A DNA stretch of 44,579 bases from Citricoccus sp. CH26A (GCF_000224415.1 NZ_AFXQ01000022.1:1-44579), one strand, 5' to 3'; positions 26,428-35,282 are shown, counted from the first letter of the stretch. Numbers and translations: made by a program. The notes: generated by a model from the letters alone, not told the origin.

Positions 26428-28154
26428 GCCGTCTCACCGCTTCGGGTGGTGGTGCCGTCGGCCGGACCGGGCGGCTCCTCCACCTGGCCCACGTCCTCGG
26501 CCGTGCGGTGCGGGAACAGGCCCTCGGGCGTGCCGTGGCCGTCCCAGTTGAGCAGGTTCACGCGGCCGGCCAGCTGGGTGTTGCCGGTCGGGTCGTCGGC
26601 GGTCTGCCGGGCCTGCAGGGCCATGAACGTCTCCTGGGCCACCGGGACCGGCCGCCCGGAGGCCTCCCCGAACCCGCCCATCTGGCCCATGCCGGGGCCG
26701 CCGTCCACGTCCAGCGAGCAGCCCAGCTCCTCGAGGTTGTGCGCGTCCTCCACGTGGGCCGAGGGGATGACGTAGCGCTCGCCGTACTTGGCGATCGCCA
26801 TCAGCCGGTACATCTCCTGGACCTGGGCCCCGGTCATGCCGACGGCCCGGGCGATGGACTCGTCCGCCTCCCGGCCCAGGGTGATGTCCCGCATGTAGGA
26901 GCGCATCGCGGCGAGCCTGCGCAGCACGTCCGTGACCAGCCGGGTGTCACCGGCGGTGAACAGCTCGGCCAGGTACTCCACCGGGATCCGCAGCGACTCG
27001 ATGGCCCCGAACAGGTTCTCGGCGTCCTCGCCGTCGTGGCCCTGGTCCTTGAGCAGGTCGACCACCGGGGACAGCGGCGGGACGTACCAGACCATCGGCA
27101 TGGTCCGGTACTCCGGGTGCAGCGGCAGCGCCACCCGCATCTCCTTGGCCAGCTTGTACACCGGTGAGCGCCGGGCCGCGTCGAGCCAGTCCTCGGGGAT
27201 GCCCTCGGCGCGCGCCGCCTCGATCACGGCCGGGTCGTGCGGGTCCATCATGAGGTCGAGCTGGGCCTCGTACAGGTCCTGCTCGTCCGGGACCGAGGCG
27301 GCCTCGGTGACCCGGTCGGCGTCGTACAGGAAGATGCCGATGTACCGCAGCCGGCCCACGCAGGTCTCCGCGCACACCGTGGGGATGCCCACCTCCACGC
27401 GGGGGTAGCAGAACGTGCACTTCTCGGCCTTGCCGGACTTGTGGTTGTAGTAGATCTTCTTGTACGGGCACCCGGTCACGCACTGACGCCAGCCGCGGCA
27501 GCGGTCCTGGTCCACCAGCACGATCCCGTCCTCGGCGCGCTTGTAGATGGCCCCGGAGGGACAGGAGGCCATGCAGGAGGGGTTCAGGCAGTGCTCGCAG
27601 ATCCGCGGCAGGTAGAACATGAAGGTCTGCTCGAACTCGAACCTGACCTTGTCCTCCGACTCCCTCCGGACCTTCTCCACGATCGGGTCCAGGTGACCGG
27701 ACCCGGCGGTGCCGCCCAGGTTGTCGTCCCAGTTCGCCGACCAGGAGATCCTGGTGTCCTTCCCCGTGATCAGTGACTTGGGCCTGGCCACCGGGAAGTC
27801 GTCCCCGGCCGGGGCGTTGATGAGGTTCTCGTAGTCGTAGGTCCACGGCTCGTAGTAGTCCTTGAGCTCGGGCTGCACCGGCGAGGCGAAGATCCCGAAC
27901 ATCTTGGCCAGGCGGCCCCCGGACTTGAGCCTGAGGTTCCCCCGCCGGTTCAGCTCCCAGCCGCCCCGCCACTTCTCCTGGTCCTCGTACCGGCGCGGAT
28001 AGCCCTGGCCGGGGCGGGTCTCCACGTTGTTGAACCACACGTACTCGGTGCCGGCACGGTTGGTCCAGGCCTGCTTGCACGTCACGGAGCAGGTGTGGCA
28101 GCCGATGCATTTGTCCAGTGCCATCACCATGGCGGTCTGGGCCATGATCCTCAT
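26424..28154 (-). CDS. narH: respiratory nitrate reductase beta subunit (iron-sulfur)
   Basis: Electron-transfer subunit between NarI and NarG, facing the cytoplasm. The 576 residues carry four cysteine clusters: C16, C19, C22, C26 in the first (CIGCHTCSVTC); CEHCLNPSCMASC; CRGWRQCVTGC; and CTFCYPR followed by CAETC. In the third cluster tryptophan replaces one cysteine, the hallmark of the NarH 3Fe-4S centre. It is somewhat longer than E. coli NarH (about 512), with an extended Gly/Pro-rich C-terminus. The start is ATG 28154, sharing one base with the narG stop (TGATG); a second ATG three codons later is possible. A much longer in-frame reading through narG is an artefact. Confidence 0.96.
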   Translation of the reverse strand: MRIMAQTAMVMALDKCIGCHTCSVTCKQAWTNRAGTEYVWFNNVETRPGQGYPRRYEDQEKWRGGWELNRRGNLRLKSGGRLAKMFGIFASPVQPELKDYYEPWTYDYENLINAPAGDDFPVARPKSLITGKDTRISWSANWDDNLGGTAGSGHLDPIVEKVRRESEDKVRFEFEQTFMFYLPRICEHCLNPSCMASCPSGAIYKRAEDGIVLVDQDRCRGWRQCVTGCPYKKIYYNHKSGKAEKCTFCYPRVEVGIPTVCAETCVGRLRYIGIFLYDADRVTEAASVPDEQDLYEAQLDLMMDPHDPAVIEAARAEGIPEDWLDAARRSPVYKLAKEMRVALPLHPEYRTMPMVWYVPPLSPVVDLLKDQGHDGEDAENLFGAIESLRIPVEYLAELFTAGDTRLVTDVLRRLAAMRSYMRDITLGREADESIARAVGMTGAQVQEMYRLMAIAKYGERYVIPSAHVEDAHNLEELGCSLDVDGGPGMGQMGGFGEASGRPVPVAQETFMALQARQTADDPTGNTQLAGRVNLLNWDGHGTPEGLFPHRTAEDVGQVEEPPGPADGTTTRSGETA

Positions 28155-31100
28155 CAGTACTGCACCTCCTGGGAGCGCTTGCGGACCACCGAGATGATGT
28201 CCCGCTGGTTGCCGGTGGGGCCGAGGTAGTTGAACGCCCAGGACAGGTGGGCGTAGCCGCCGATCATGTGCGTGGGCTTGACCAGGATCCGGGTCACCGA
28301 GTTGTGGATGCCACCGCGCCGTCCGGTGGCCTCGGACTTCGGCACGTCGATGGTGCGTTCCTGGGCGTGGTGGACGTACACGACGCCCTCGGGCATCCGG
28401 TGGGAGACGATCGCCCGGCCCACGAACACCCCGTTGTTGTTGACGCACTCCACCCAGTCGTTGTCCGTCACCTCGATGAGCGCGGCGTCCTGGGCGCTCA
28501 TCCACACGGAGGTGCCGCCGCGGGAGAGCGAGAGCATGAACAGGTTGTCCTGGTACTCCGAGTGGATGGACCACTTGTTGTGCGGGGTCAGGTAGCGCAG
28601 CGAGATCGACAGCTCCCCGCGCTCGCCCAGCTTCGGCTCGCCGAACAGGCGGTGCATGTCCAGCGGCGGCCGGTACAGCGGCAGCATCTCCCCCATGTCC
28701 TTCATCCAGTCGTGGTCCAGGAAGAAGTGCATGCGCCCGGTCAGGGTGTGGAAGGGCTTGAGCCGTTCGATGTTGACCGTGAACGGGGCGTACCGCCGCC
28801 CGCCCGTCTCCGAACCGGACCACTCCGGGGAGGTGATCACGGGCACCGGCGCGGCCTGGGTGTCCGCGAAGGTGATCCGCTTCTCCTGGCTGCCGGCGGC
28901 CAGGTCCGCCAGTGGCACCCCGGTGCGCTTCTCCAGGGTCTCGAATCCCTGCACGGCCAGTTCCCCGTTGGTGGTCCCGGAGAACATCAGGATGGCCTCG
29001 GCCATCCGCGCGTCGGTGTCCACGGCCGGGCGGCCGGCGGCGGCACCGGAGTCGAACACCCCGTGCAGCCGGCCGAGCAGCTCGACCTGCTCGGTGACGT
29101 CGTAGGTGATGTGCTTGGTCGTGAAGCCCAGCGTGTCCGCCAGTGGCCCGACCGCGGTGAACTTGTCCCCGATGGCCGTGTAGTCCCGCTCCACGACCTT
29201 CAGGTTCGGCAGGTTCCTCCCGGGCACGGCCGGCAGGTCGGTGCCCTTCCACTCCGGGACGATGCCCCCGGGCTGGGCGATCTCCCCCGGGGTGTCGTGC
29301 GTCAGCGCCGTGGCGACGACGTCCCGCCTCACCCCCAGGTGGGTCCTGGACTGGCGCGAGACCTCCTCGGCGAGCAGCCGGAACAGGTCGTAGTCGGTCT
29401 TGGCCTCCCACGGCGGGGTGATCGCTGGGGTGAAGGCGTGCACGTAGGGGTGCATGTCCGTGGAGGACAGGTCGTGCTTCTCGTACCAGGTGGCGGCCGG
29501 GAACACCACGTCCGAGAGCAGCGTAGAACTGGTCATCCGGAAGTCCGCGGAGACCAGCAGGTCCAGCTTCCCCTCGGGGGCCTCCTCGTGCCAGCGGACG
29601 TCGCGCGGCCGGGACTCGCCGTGGTCCTGGCCCAGCACGTTGTGGTGGGTGCCCAGCAGGTGCTTGAGGAAGTACTCCTCCCCCTTGGCCGAGGACCCGA
29701 GGAGGTTCGAGCGCCACAGCACCAGGGTGCGCGGCCAGTTGGCCTCGGCGTCCGGGTCCTCCACCGCCATCTGCAGGGACTCGTCCTTGAGCCGGGCGGC
29801 GATCCACTCGGCCTCGGTGGCGGCCTCGCCGTTCCCGACGGCGGCCGCGGCCTGGTCCGCGACGTCCAGCGGGTTCTGGGTGAACTGCGGGTAGAACGGC
29901 ATCCAGCCCAGGCGGGTGGACTGGGCGATCACGTCCGCGGTGTGCTTGCCCGCCAGGTGGCCCTCGGCCAGCGGGGACTGCAGCGAGTCCGTGGAGTAGC
30001 CGTCCGAGCGGAACTGGTCCGTGTGCATGTACCAGAAGGCGGTGCCGATCATGAACCGCGGCGGACGGGTCCAGTCCGAGGCGGCCGCCATGGCGGCCCA
30101 GCCGGTGATGGGCCGGGCCTTCTCCTGGCCGACGTAGTGCGCCCAGCCGCCGCCGTTGCGGCCCTGGCAGCCGCAGAGCATCAGCAGCGCCAGGATGGCG
30201 CGGTACGTGGCGTCCCCGTGGTACCACTGGCAGATGCCGGCGCCGAGGATGATCATGGACCGTCCGCCGGAGTCCTCGGCGTTCTTGGCGAACTCGCGGG
30301 CGGTGCGGATGGCGGCCTCGGCGGGCACCGAGGTGATGTCCTCCTGCCAGGCCGGGGTGTAGGGCGTGTGGGGGTCGTCGTAGCCGCCCGCCCACTGGCC
30401 CGGCAGGCCGGCGCGGCCGACGCCGTACTGGGCGAGCATCAGGTCGAACACCGTGGTGACCTTCCGCCCGGCCACCTCGGTGACCGGGACGCCCCGGCGG
30501 ATCACCGACCCGGAACCGTCCGCGTCGGTGAAGGCGGGCAGGTCCACCACGGAGGCGCCGCCGTCGTACCCAGTGGTGTCCGCCACCGACAACGAGGGCC
30601 GCACGCCCTGCAGGTCCAGGTTCCAGCGCCCCTCGTCCCGCTCGTTGTACCGGAAGCCCACGGAGCCCTGCGGCACCACCGGGGTGCCGGCGTCCCGGTC
30701 CATCAGCACCGTCTTGAAGTGCGGGTCCGCCGCGTCGGCCTCGACCCCGCCGAGGTCGGCGGCCGTGAGGAACTTGCCGGGCACCACGGTGCCGTCCGCG
30801 CGCTCGTCCAGGGTGACGAGGAAGGGCAGGTCCGTGTACTGCAGCACGTAGTCCTCGAAGAACGGCACGCGGCGGTCCACGAAGTTCTCCCGCAGCACCA
30901 CGTGCCCCATGGACATCGCCAGGGCGGCGTCCGTGCCGGCCTGGGCCGGCAACCACTCGTCCGCGAACTTCGTGTTGTCCGCGTAGTCCGGGCTGACGGA
31001 GACGACCTTGGTCCCGCGGTAGCGCACCTCCGCCATCCAGTGGGCGTCCGGGGTGCGGGTGACCGGGACGTTGGAGCCCCACATCATCAGGTAGGTGGCG

Positions 31101-31876
31101 TCCCACCAGTCCCCGGACTCGGGCACGTCGGTCTGGTCGCCGAACACCTGGGGGCTGGCCACCGGGAGGTCCGCGTACCAGTCGTAGAAGCTGTTCATCA
31201 CCCCGCCGATGAGGTTGATGAACCGAGCACCGGCGGCGTGGGAGACCATGGACATGGCCGGGATGGGCGAGAAGCCGGTGCAGCGGTCCGGACCGTAGGT
31301 CCTGATGGTGTGCACGTGGGCGGCCGCGGAGAGCTCGATCGCCTCCTGCCAACTGGCCCGCACGAGACCGCCCTTGCCACGGGCCCGCTGGTAGCTGCGG
31401 CGCCTGTCCGGGTCCTCGACGATGGACTGCCAGGCCGTCACCGGATCGCCCCCGGTGGCCTTCTTGGCGTCACGGTACATCTGCAGCAGCGTGCCGCGGA
31501 CGTAGGGGTAGCGCACGCGGGTGGGTGAGTACGTGTACCAGGAGAACGCGGCCCCGCGGGGGCAGCCGCGCGGCTCGTACTCCGGACTGTCCGGGCCGAC
31601 CGAGGGGTAGTCGGTCTCCTGGGCCTCCCACGTGATGATCCCGTCCTTGACGTACACCTTCCACGAACAGGACCCGGTGCAGTTCACCCCGTGGGTGGAG
31701 CGGACCACCTTGTCATGACTCCACCGGTTCCGGTAGAACGCGTCACCGTCCCGGCCCCCCTCCCGGAAGACCGCTCGGCCGTCCTCCGTCTCGTCCCATC
31801 GGGTGAAGAACCGACCGATGTTGAGCAGTGCCTGAGTTGCCGGACCATCCATGCCGGGCTTGACCGGGGTCACCAT
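28154..31876 (-). CDS. narG: respiratory nitrate reductase alpha subunit (catalytic)
   Basis: The molybdenum (bis-MGD) subunit that reduces nitrate to nitrite on the cytoplasmic side. The 1240 residues are the normal family length. The N-terminal 4Fe-4S ligands are H62, C66, C70 and C105 (HGVNCTGSC ... RGCPRG), with histidine as first ligand as in NarG. The molybdenum-coordinating aspartate lies in YDWYADLPVASP (residues 231-242), followed by TDVPES and WGSNVPVTRTPDAHW. No Tat signal is seen, as expected for a cytoplasm-facing enzyme. TACAGT ends 6 nt before the ATG and there is no ribosome binding site, so the operon may be leaderless; a large dyad lies just upstream. Order narG-H-J-I-K. Confidence 0.97.
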   Translation of the reverse strand: MVTPVKPGMDGPATQALLNIGRFFTRWDETEDGRAVFREGGRDGDAFYRNRWSHDKVVRSTHGVNCTGSCSWKVYVKDGIITWEAQETDYPSVGPDSPEYEPRGCPRGAAFSWYTYSPTRVRYPYVRGTLLQMYRDAKKATGGDPVTAWQSIVEDPDRRRSYQRARGKGGLVRASWQEAIELSAAAHVHTIRTYGPDRCTGFSPIPAMSMVSHAAGARFINLIGGVMNSFYDWYADLPVASPQVFGDQTDVPESGDWWDATYLMMWGSNVPVTRTPDAHWMAEVRYRGTKVVSVSPDYADNTKFADEWLPAQAGTDAALAMSMGHVVLRENFVDRRVPFFEDYVLQYTDLPFLVTLDERADGTVVPGKFLTAADLGGVEADAADPHFKTVLMDRDAGTPVVPQGSVGFRYNERDEGRWNLDLQGVRPSLSVADTTGYDGGASVVDLPAFTDADGSGSVIRRGVPVTEVAGRKVTTVFDLMLAQYGVGRAGLPGQWAGGYDDPHTPYTPAWQEDITSVPAEAAIRTAREFAKNAEDSGGRSMIILGAGICQWYHGDATYRAILALLMLCGCQGRNGGGWAHYVGQEKARPITGWAAMAAASDWTRPPRFMIGTAFWYMHTDQFRSDGYSTDSLQSPLAEGHLAGKHTADVIAQSTRLGWMPFYPQFTQNPLDVADQAAAAVGNGEAATEAEWIAARLKDESLQMAVEDPDAEANWPRTLVLWRSNLLGSSAKGEEYFLKHLLGTHHNVLGQDHGESRPRDVRWHEEAPEGKLDLLVSADFRMTSSTLLSDVVFPAATWYEKHDLSSTDMHPYVHAFTPAITPPWEAKTDYDLFRLLAEEVSRQSRTHLGVRRDVVATALTHDTPGEIAQPGGIVPEWKGTDLPAVPGRNLPNLKVVERDYTAIGDKFTAVGPLADTLGFTTKHITYDVTEQVELLGRLHGVFDSGAAAGRPAVDTDARMAEAILMFSGTTNGELAVQGFETLEKRTGVPLADLAAGSQEKRITFADTQAAPVPVITSPEWSGSETGGRRYAPFTVNIERLKPFHTLTGRMHFFLDHDWMKDMGEMLPLYRPPLDMHRLFGEPKLGERGELSISLRYLTPHNKWSIHSEYQDNLFMLSLSRGGTSVWMSAQDAALIEVTDNDWVECVNNNGVFVGRAIVSHRMPEGVVYVHHAQERTIDVPKSEATGRRGGIHNSVTRILVKPTHMIGGYAHLSWAFNYLGPTGNQRDIISVVRKRSQEVQY

Positions 31877-31882
31877 GGGGCC

Positions 31883-31888
31883 ACTGTA
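31883..31888 (-). promoter_or_regulatory. -10 hexamer of a likely leaderless nar operon transcript
   Basis: TACAGT on the minus strand ends 6 nt before the narG ATG. The -35 region falls inside the nested dyad at 31899-31944 and has no TTGACA-like hexamer, which would suit an activator-dependent promoter. Confidence 0.5.
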
Positions 31889-31898
31889 AGCATGACAA

Positions 31899-31944
31899 GG
31901 CCTCCAGCGGCAGACCCCAGTCCTGGGATCGGCCGCCGGAGGCC
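31899..31944. promoter_or_regulatory. nested inverted repeat upstream of narG (operator or terminator)
   Basis: Outer arms GGCCTCCAGCGGC (31899-31911) and GCCGCCGGAGGCC (31932-31944) pair at 12 of 13 positions; inner arms CCCAG/CTGGG (31916-31920, 31923-31927) share almost the same centre. The centre is about 45 bp upstream of the predicted narG transcription start, where activators usually bind. It could instead end alsT transcription, but lacks a T tract. Confidence 0.5.
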
Positions 31945-31968
31945 TCGTGAGGGGCGATGGTCCACCGA

Positions 31969-32003
31969 TCGGTCACCTGACCGAGCCGGACAGCCCGGTC
32001 AGG
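31969..32003. promoter_or_regulatory. overlapping CGGTCA/TGACCG dyads between alsT and narG
   Basis: TCGGTCA-CC-TGACCGA (31969-31984) is a perfect 7-bp-arm palindrome. Its right half, CCTGACCG (31976-31983), can instead pair with CGGTCAGG (31996-32003). Two mutually exclusive stems are thus possible downstream of alsT. A related dyad lies upstream of alsT. Confidence 0.45.
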
Positions 32004-32045
32004 CCCGTGCGCGTGCCCTCATCGCGCCCGGTCGTGGTCCGCGGG

Positions 32046-33575
32046 TCACACGGGTCCGGTGTCGCCCTCCCGGATGCGCTCCGGTTTCAGCGAGCGGCCG
32101 GTGTGCGTGCGGGAGGAGCCGACGACGTTCCCGGACTTCCAGTCCGCCCAGCCCGGACGATCGACCATGAAGTCCTCGATCTCGGCCGCAGAGGCCACGA
32201 GCTTCGGGTCGTGCTTGAGGTAGTGGCGGGTCTCCCGGGCGATCAGGCCGGACAGGATGAGCAGGCCGATGAGGTTCGGCAGGGCCATCAGGCCGTTCAT
32301 GATGTCGGAGAAGTTCCAGACGACCGCCAGCGGCACGGTGCAGCCGATGAAGACCACGAGCGAGAACACGACGCGGTACGGCATCACCAGCCGCTGGCCG
32401 AAGAGGCGCTCGACGTTGCGCTCGCCGTAGTAGGACCAGCCCAGGATGGTGGAGAAGGCGAACATCACCAGGCCGAGGGTGACGATCCAGTGGCCCCACT
32501 GGCCCGGCAGGCCGGTGGAGAACGCCTCGCCGGTCATCAGGGCCGCGGAGACCTGTTCGCCGGTCTCCTCGTCGACCCGGTTCCAGACGCCGGTGGTGAT
32601 GATGACCAGGCCCGTGCAGCTCACGACGATGATGGTGTCGATGAACGTCTGGGTCATCGAGACCAGGCCCTGGCGGACCGGGTGCGTGGTCTGCGCGGCA
32701 GCGGCCGCGATCGCGGCAGAGCCCATGCCGGACTCGTTCGAGAACATGCCGCGGGCCACGCCGTACTGGATCGCGATGATCAGGATCGATCCGGTGAACC
32801 CGCCGACGGCGGCGGTGCCGGTGAAGGCATCGGTGAAGATCAGGGCGAGGGCGGCCGGGATGTCCACGACGTTGGCGATGAGGATGTACAGCGACGCCGC
32901 CACGTAGAAGACGATCATGACCGGCACGAACCCGGCGGTGACCCGGCCGATGGACTTGATGCCCCCCACCAGCACGAGCAGGGTCATCACGGTCAGGATG
33001 ATGCCGGTGATCCAGGGCAGCAGGCCGAAGGACTCCTCGACGTTGGCCGCGATGGAGTTGGCCTGGGTCATGTTGCCGATGCCGAAGGAGGCCAGGAAGG
33101 CGAAGACGGCGAAGGACAGCGCCAGGATCTTCCCGAGCGGGCCCTTGATGGCCTTCTGCAGGTAGTACTGCGGCCCGCCGGACTTGTCCCCGGCCTCGTC
33201 GGTGGTCCGGAACCGGACGGCCAGGTAGGCCTCCGAGTACTTCGAGGCCATGCCCACCAGGCCGGTCACCCACATCCAGAACAGCGCGCCCGGACCGCCG
33301 ATGCCGATGGCGGTGGCCACGCCGACGATGTTGCCGGTGCCCACGGTCGCCGCCAGGGCGGTGGTGAGGGCCTGGAACTGCGAGATGTCACCCTCCTCGG
33401 AGTCATCCCGGCGCCGGATGATCCCGAGGTTCAGAGCGGGGAAGAGCTTGTGGAACTGCAGGAACCCCAGCCGGATGGTCAGGTACAGGCCCGTGCCGAG
33501 CAGCAGCGGGATGAGGAAGAAGGGCCCCCAGACGAAGGACCCGATGTCTCCCAGGACTTTTTCCAGTTGTTCCAT
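32046..33575 (-). CDS. AlsT/AGCS-family sodium:amino-acid symporter
   Basis: A 509-residue alanine or glycine:cation symporter family protein with about 10-11 membrane segments. Family motifs include GPFFLIPLLLGTGLYLTIRLG near the N-terminus, ALAATVGTGNIVGVATAI and GPGALFWMWVTGLVGMASKY (residues ~75-115), the segment FSNESGMGSAAIAAAAA (about 270) and FAFSTILGWSYYGERNVE (about 380). Imports alanine, glycine or possibly glutamine with sodium; the exact substrate is open. It lies in the same direction as narG but with a 169-bp gap full of inverted repeats, so it is probably a separate unit. A candidate promoter with TTGACT lies upstream. Confidence 0.92.
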   Translation of the reverse strand: MEQLEKVLGDIGSFVWGPFFLIPLLLGTGLYLTIRLGFLQFHKLFPALNLGIIRRRDDSEEGDISQFQALTTALAATVGTGNIVGVATAIGIGGPGALFWMWVTGLVGMASKYSEAYLAVRFRTTDEAGDKSGGPQYYLQKAIKGPLGKILALSFAVFAFLASFGIGNMTQANSIAANVEESFGLLPWITGIILTVMTLLVLVGGIKSIGRVTAGFVPVMIVFYVAASLYILIANVVDIPAALALIFTDAFTGTAAVGGFTGSILIIAIQYGVARGMFSNESGMGSAAIAAAAAQTTHPVRQGLVSMTQTFIDTIIVVSCTGLVIITTGVWNRVDEETGEQVSAALMTGEAFSTGLPGQWGHWIVTLGLVMFAFSTILGWSYYGERNVERLFGQRLVMPYRVVFSLVVFIGCTVPLAVVWNFSDIMNGLMALPNLIGLLILSGLIARETRHYLKHDPKLVASAAEIEDFMVDRPGWADWKSGNVVGSSRTHTGRSLKPERIREGDTGPV

Positions 33576-33610
33576 GACGATGGACCGGTCTTTCTCTCAC
33601 AGGGTGCGAC

Positions 33611-33651
33611 GCCCGTCCCCCACGGGCCTGAACCGGTCACACAGTGACCGG
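33611..33651. promoter_or_regulatory. two stem-loops at the alsT transcription start
   Basis: CCGGTCAC-ACA-GTGACCGG (33633-33651) is a perfect 8-bp-arm dyad; GCCCGT-CCCCC-ACGGGC (33611-33627) follows it on the minus strand. The first sits at about +1 to +19 of the predicted alsT transcript, a typical repressor site, and shares CGGTCA half-sites with the dyad before narG. Alternatively both end M16 peptidase transcription. Confidence 0.5.
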
Positions 33652-33658
33652 AACGTCC

Positions 33659-33687
33659 AGAATGTGTCATGCACCACGGCCAGTCAA
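33659..33687 (-). promoter_or_regulatory. candidate alsT promoter
   Basis: On the minus strand TTGACT (33682-33687), a 17-nt spacer and CATTCT (33659-33664). The -35 is strong, the -10 moderate. It predicts a leader of about 75 nt for the symporter gene. Confidence 0.5.
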
Positions 33688-33743
33688 GTCAGGTGCCGAC
33701 GAACGCCGGAACCGGAACATGATGGACATGTTCAACCGTTCTC

Positions 33744-35069
33744 TCAGGAGCTGCGGGGCGCGTCCGGTCCGACCACGATGGTGGCCCGCGGCGACTCCGC
33801 CAGGCGTCGGGCCACCGCGCGGACCTGGTCGGAGGTGACCTGGCGCCACCGGTCCAGGGCGCCGTCCAGGTCCACGAACTCACCGGTCACGAGCTCTGCG
33901 CGTCCCAACCGGGACATCCGGGACCCGGTGTCCTCCAGGCCCAGGACCGTGCCCCCGGACAGCTGCCCGCGGACGCGGTCGAGCTCCTCGTCGGTGATGC
34001 CGTGCTCGGCCAGGCGTTCCAGTTCCCCCACCATCAATCCGGCCACGGAGTCCGCCCGGGCCGGGGAGCAGCCGGCGTACAGCCCGAAGTAGCCCACGTC
34101 CGAGTAGGAGGCCGAGAACGAGTACGTGTTGTAGGCCAGTCCGCGCTTCTCCCGGACCTCCTGGAACAGCCGGGAGCTCATGCCGCCGCCCAGGGCCGAG
34201 TTCATCACGGCCAGGGCGAACCGATCCGGATCCAGGGTGTGCACGGAGCGGCCTCCGACGAGGACCGAGGCCTGCTCCACCGGGCGTGCCACCCGGTGCA
34301 CGCCCTCGGTGATCCCGGCCCCGGTGTAGACGTGGCTGCGCCGCGGGGCCGGTGCGGCGCCCTCGGGCAGGTCCCAGCCGGAGCGCTGCAGGGCCTGCAG
34401 GACCAGCCGGCACACCTCATCGTGGTCCAGCCCGCCGGCAGCGGTCACCACCAGCTCGTCCGGCCGGTACCACTGCCGGTAGTGGTCCACCACGCGGTCG
34501 CGGGAGATCGCCCGGATGGCGTCCGGGGTGCCACCGATCGGCCGGCCGAGCGGGTGCCCGTCCAGCAGCCTGGTGGCCAGCTCCTCATGGGCGGTGTCGA
34601 CGGGGTCGTCGGCGTCCATGGCGAGTTCCTCGAGGATGACGCCCCGCTCGGTCTCCAGTTCCACCGGGTCGATCAGCGCCGAGGTCACCATGTCGGTGAT
34701 GACCTCGATGGCCATCGGCAGGTCGGTGTCCAGCACCCGCGCGTGGTAGCAGGTGGACTCCTTCGCGGTCGAGGCGTTGGACTCCCCGCCCACGCGGTCG
34801 AACGCGGTGGCGATGTCCATCGCGGACCGGTGCGGGGTGCCCTTGAAGAGCAGGTGCTCCAGGAAGTGCGTCGAGCCGAAGCCCCCCTCGGCCTCGTCGC
34901 GCGATCCCACGGCGATCCAGAAGCCGATCGTCACCGACCGTTGCTCCGGCATCGACTCCGTGAGCACCCGGACGCCCCCGGGCAGCACGGACCGGCGCAC
35001 CACGGAACCGTGCCCGGCGTCCTGGATGGTGCCGGTGAAGCCTGCGGGGATCGGGATGGTGGGAGTCAT
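33744..35069 (-). CDS. M16-family zinc metallopeptidase (PepR-like)
   Basis: A 441-residue processing-peptidase-type enzyme. The inverted zinc motif HxxEH is H68-F-L-E71-H72, and the third metal ligand is one of the glutamates in ETERGVILEEL about 76 residues later. The C-terminal inactive half includes the R/Y-type segment EKRGLAYNTYSFSASY. The gene directly follows pnp, as pepR follows gpsI in mycobacteria. I chose ATG 35069; the frame extends upstream to 35204 but that part lies over the pnp terminator. TAGTTT ends 7 nt before the ATG and no ribosome binding site is seen, so it may be leaderless and independent of pnp. No signal peptide, so it is probably cytoplasmic. Confidence 0.92.
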   Translation of the reverse strand: MTPTIPIPAGFTGTIQDAGHGSVVRRSVLPGGVRVLTESMPEQRSVTIGFWIAVGSRDEAEGGFGSTHFLEHLLFKGTPHRSAMDIATAFDRVGGESNASTAKESTCYHARVLDTDLPMAIEVITDMVTSALIDPVELETERGVILEELAMDADDPVDTAHEELATRLLDGHPLGRPIGGTPDAIRAISRDRVVDHYRQWYRPDELVVTAAGGLDHDEVCRLVLQALQRSGWDLPEGAAPAPRRSHVYTGAGITEGVHRVARPVEQASVLVGGRSVHTLDPDRFALAVMNSALGGGMSSRLFQEVREKRGLAYNTYSFSASYSDVGYFGLYAGCSPARADSVAGLMVGELERLAEHGITDEELDRVRGQLSGGTVLGLEDTGSRMSRLGRAELVTGEFVDLDGALDRWRQVTSDQVRAVARRLAESPRATIVVGPDAPRSS

Positions 35070-35076
35070 GTGCCTG

Positions 35077-35082
35077 AAACTA
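35077..35082 (-). promoter_or_regulatory. -10 hexamer of a likely leaderless M16 peptidase transcript
   Basis: TAGTTT on the minus strand ends 7 nt before ATG 35069, shortly after the pnp terminator hairpin, which fits an independent transcript. Confidence 0.5.
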
Positions 35083-35133
35083 CCAGCGCGCGGCCACGGT
35101 TCCGGCCACCCCGCCTGCCCCCGGGTACGCGAG

Positions 35134-35171
35134 AGGCCGGTGGGCCGCACTCTCGTGCGGCCCACCGGCCT
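35134..35171 (-). terminator. perfect 17-bp hairpin after pnp
   Basis: AGGCCGGTGGGCCGCAC and its exact complement flank a TCTC tetraloop, about 110 nt downstream of the pnp stop. It is the strongest hairpin in the window and lacks a T tract. Read as terminator of the infB-to-pnp series or of pnp alone. Confidence 0.75.
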
Positions 35172-35282
35172 GTCAGGACGCGTTCGCCACTCCCCCGCGG
35201 GCACCGCCCCGGGTGCGGCGCCGGCCGGGGCCGGGCTGCACCGTCATCGGGGACGTCCGGGGAGGACCGGCGGGAGGGAGGG

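Noticed and set aside
26424-31352. A 1642-residue fusion reading narH together with an out-of-frame narG
   Set aside because: The upstream part is narG read in the wrong frame. narH has its own ATG at the TGATG junction and narG is intact.
28247-31528. 1093-residue open frame on the plus strand opposite narG
   Set aside because: It mirrors the codon structure of narG, is rich in Gly, His, Arg and Val without any domain, and is a typical shadow frame of GC-rich coding DNA.
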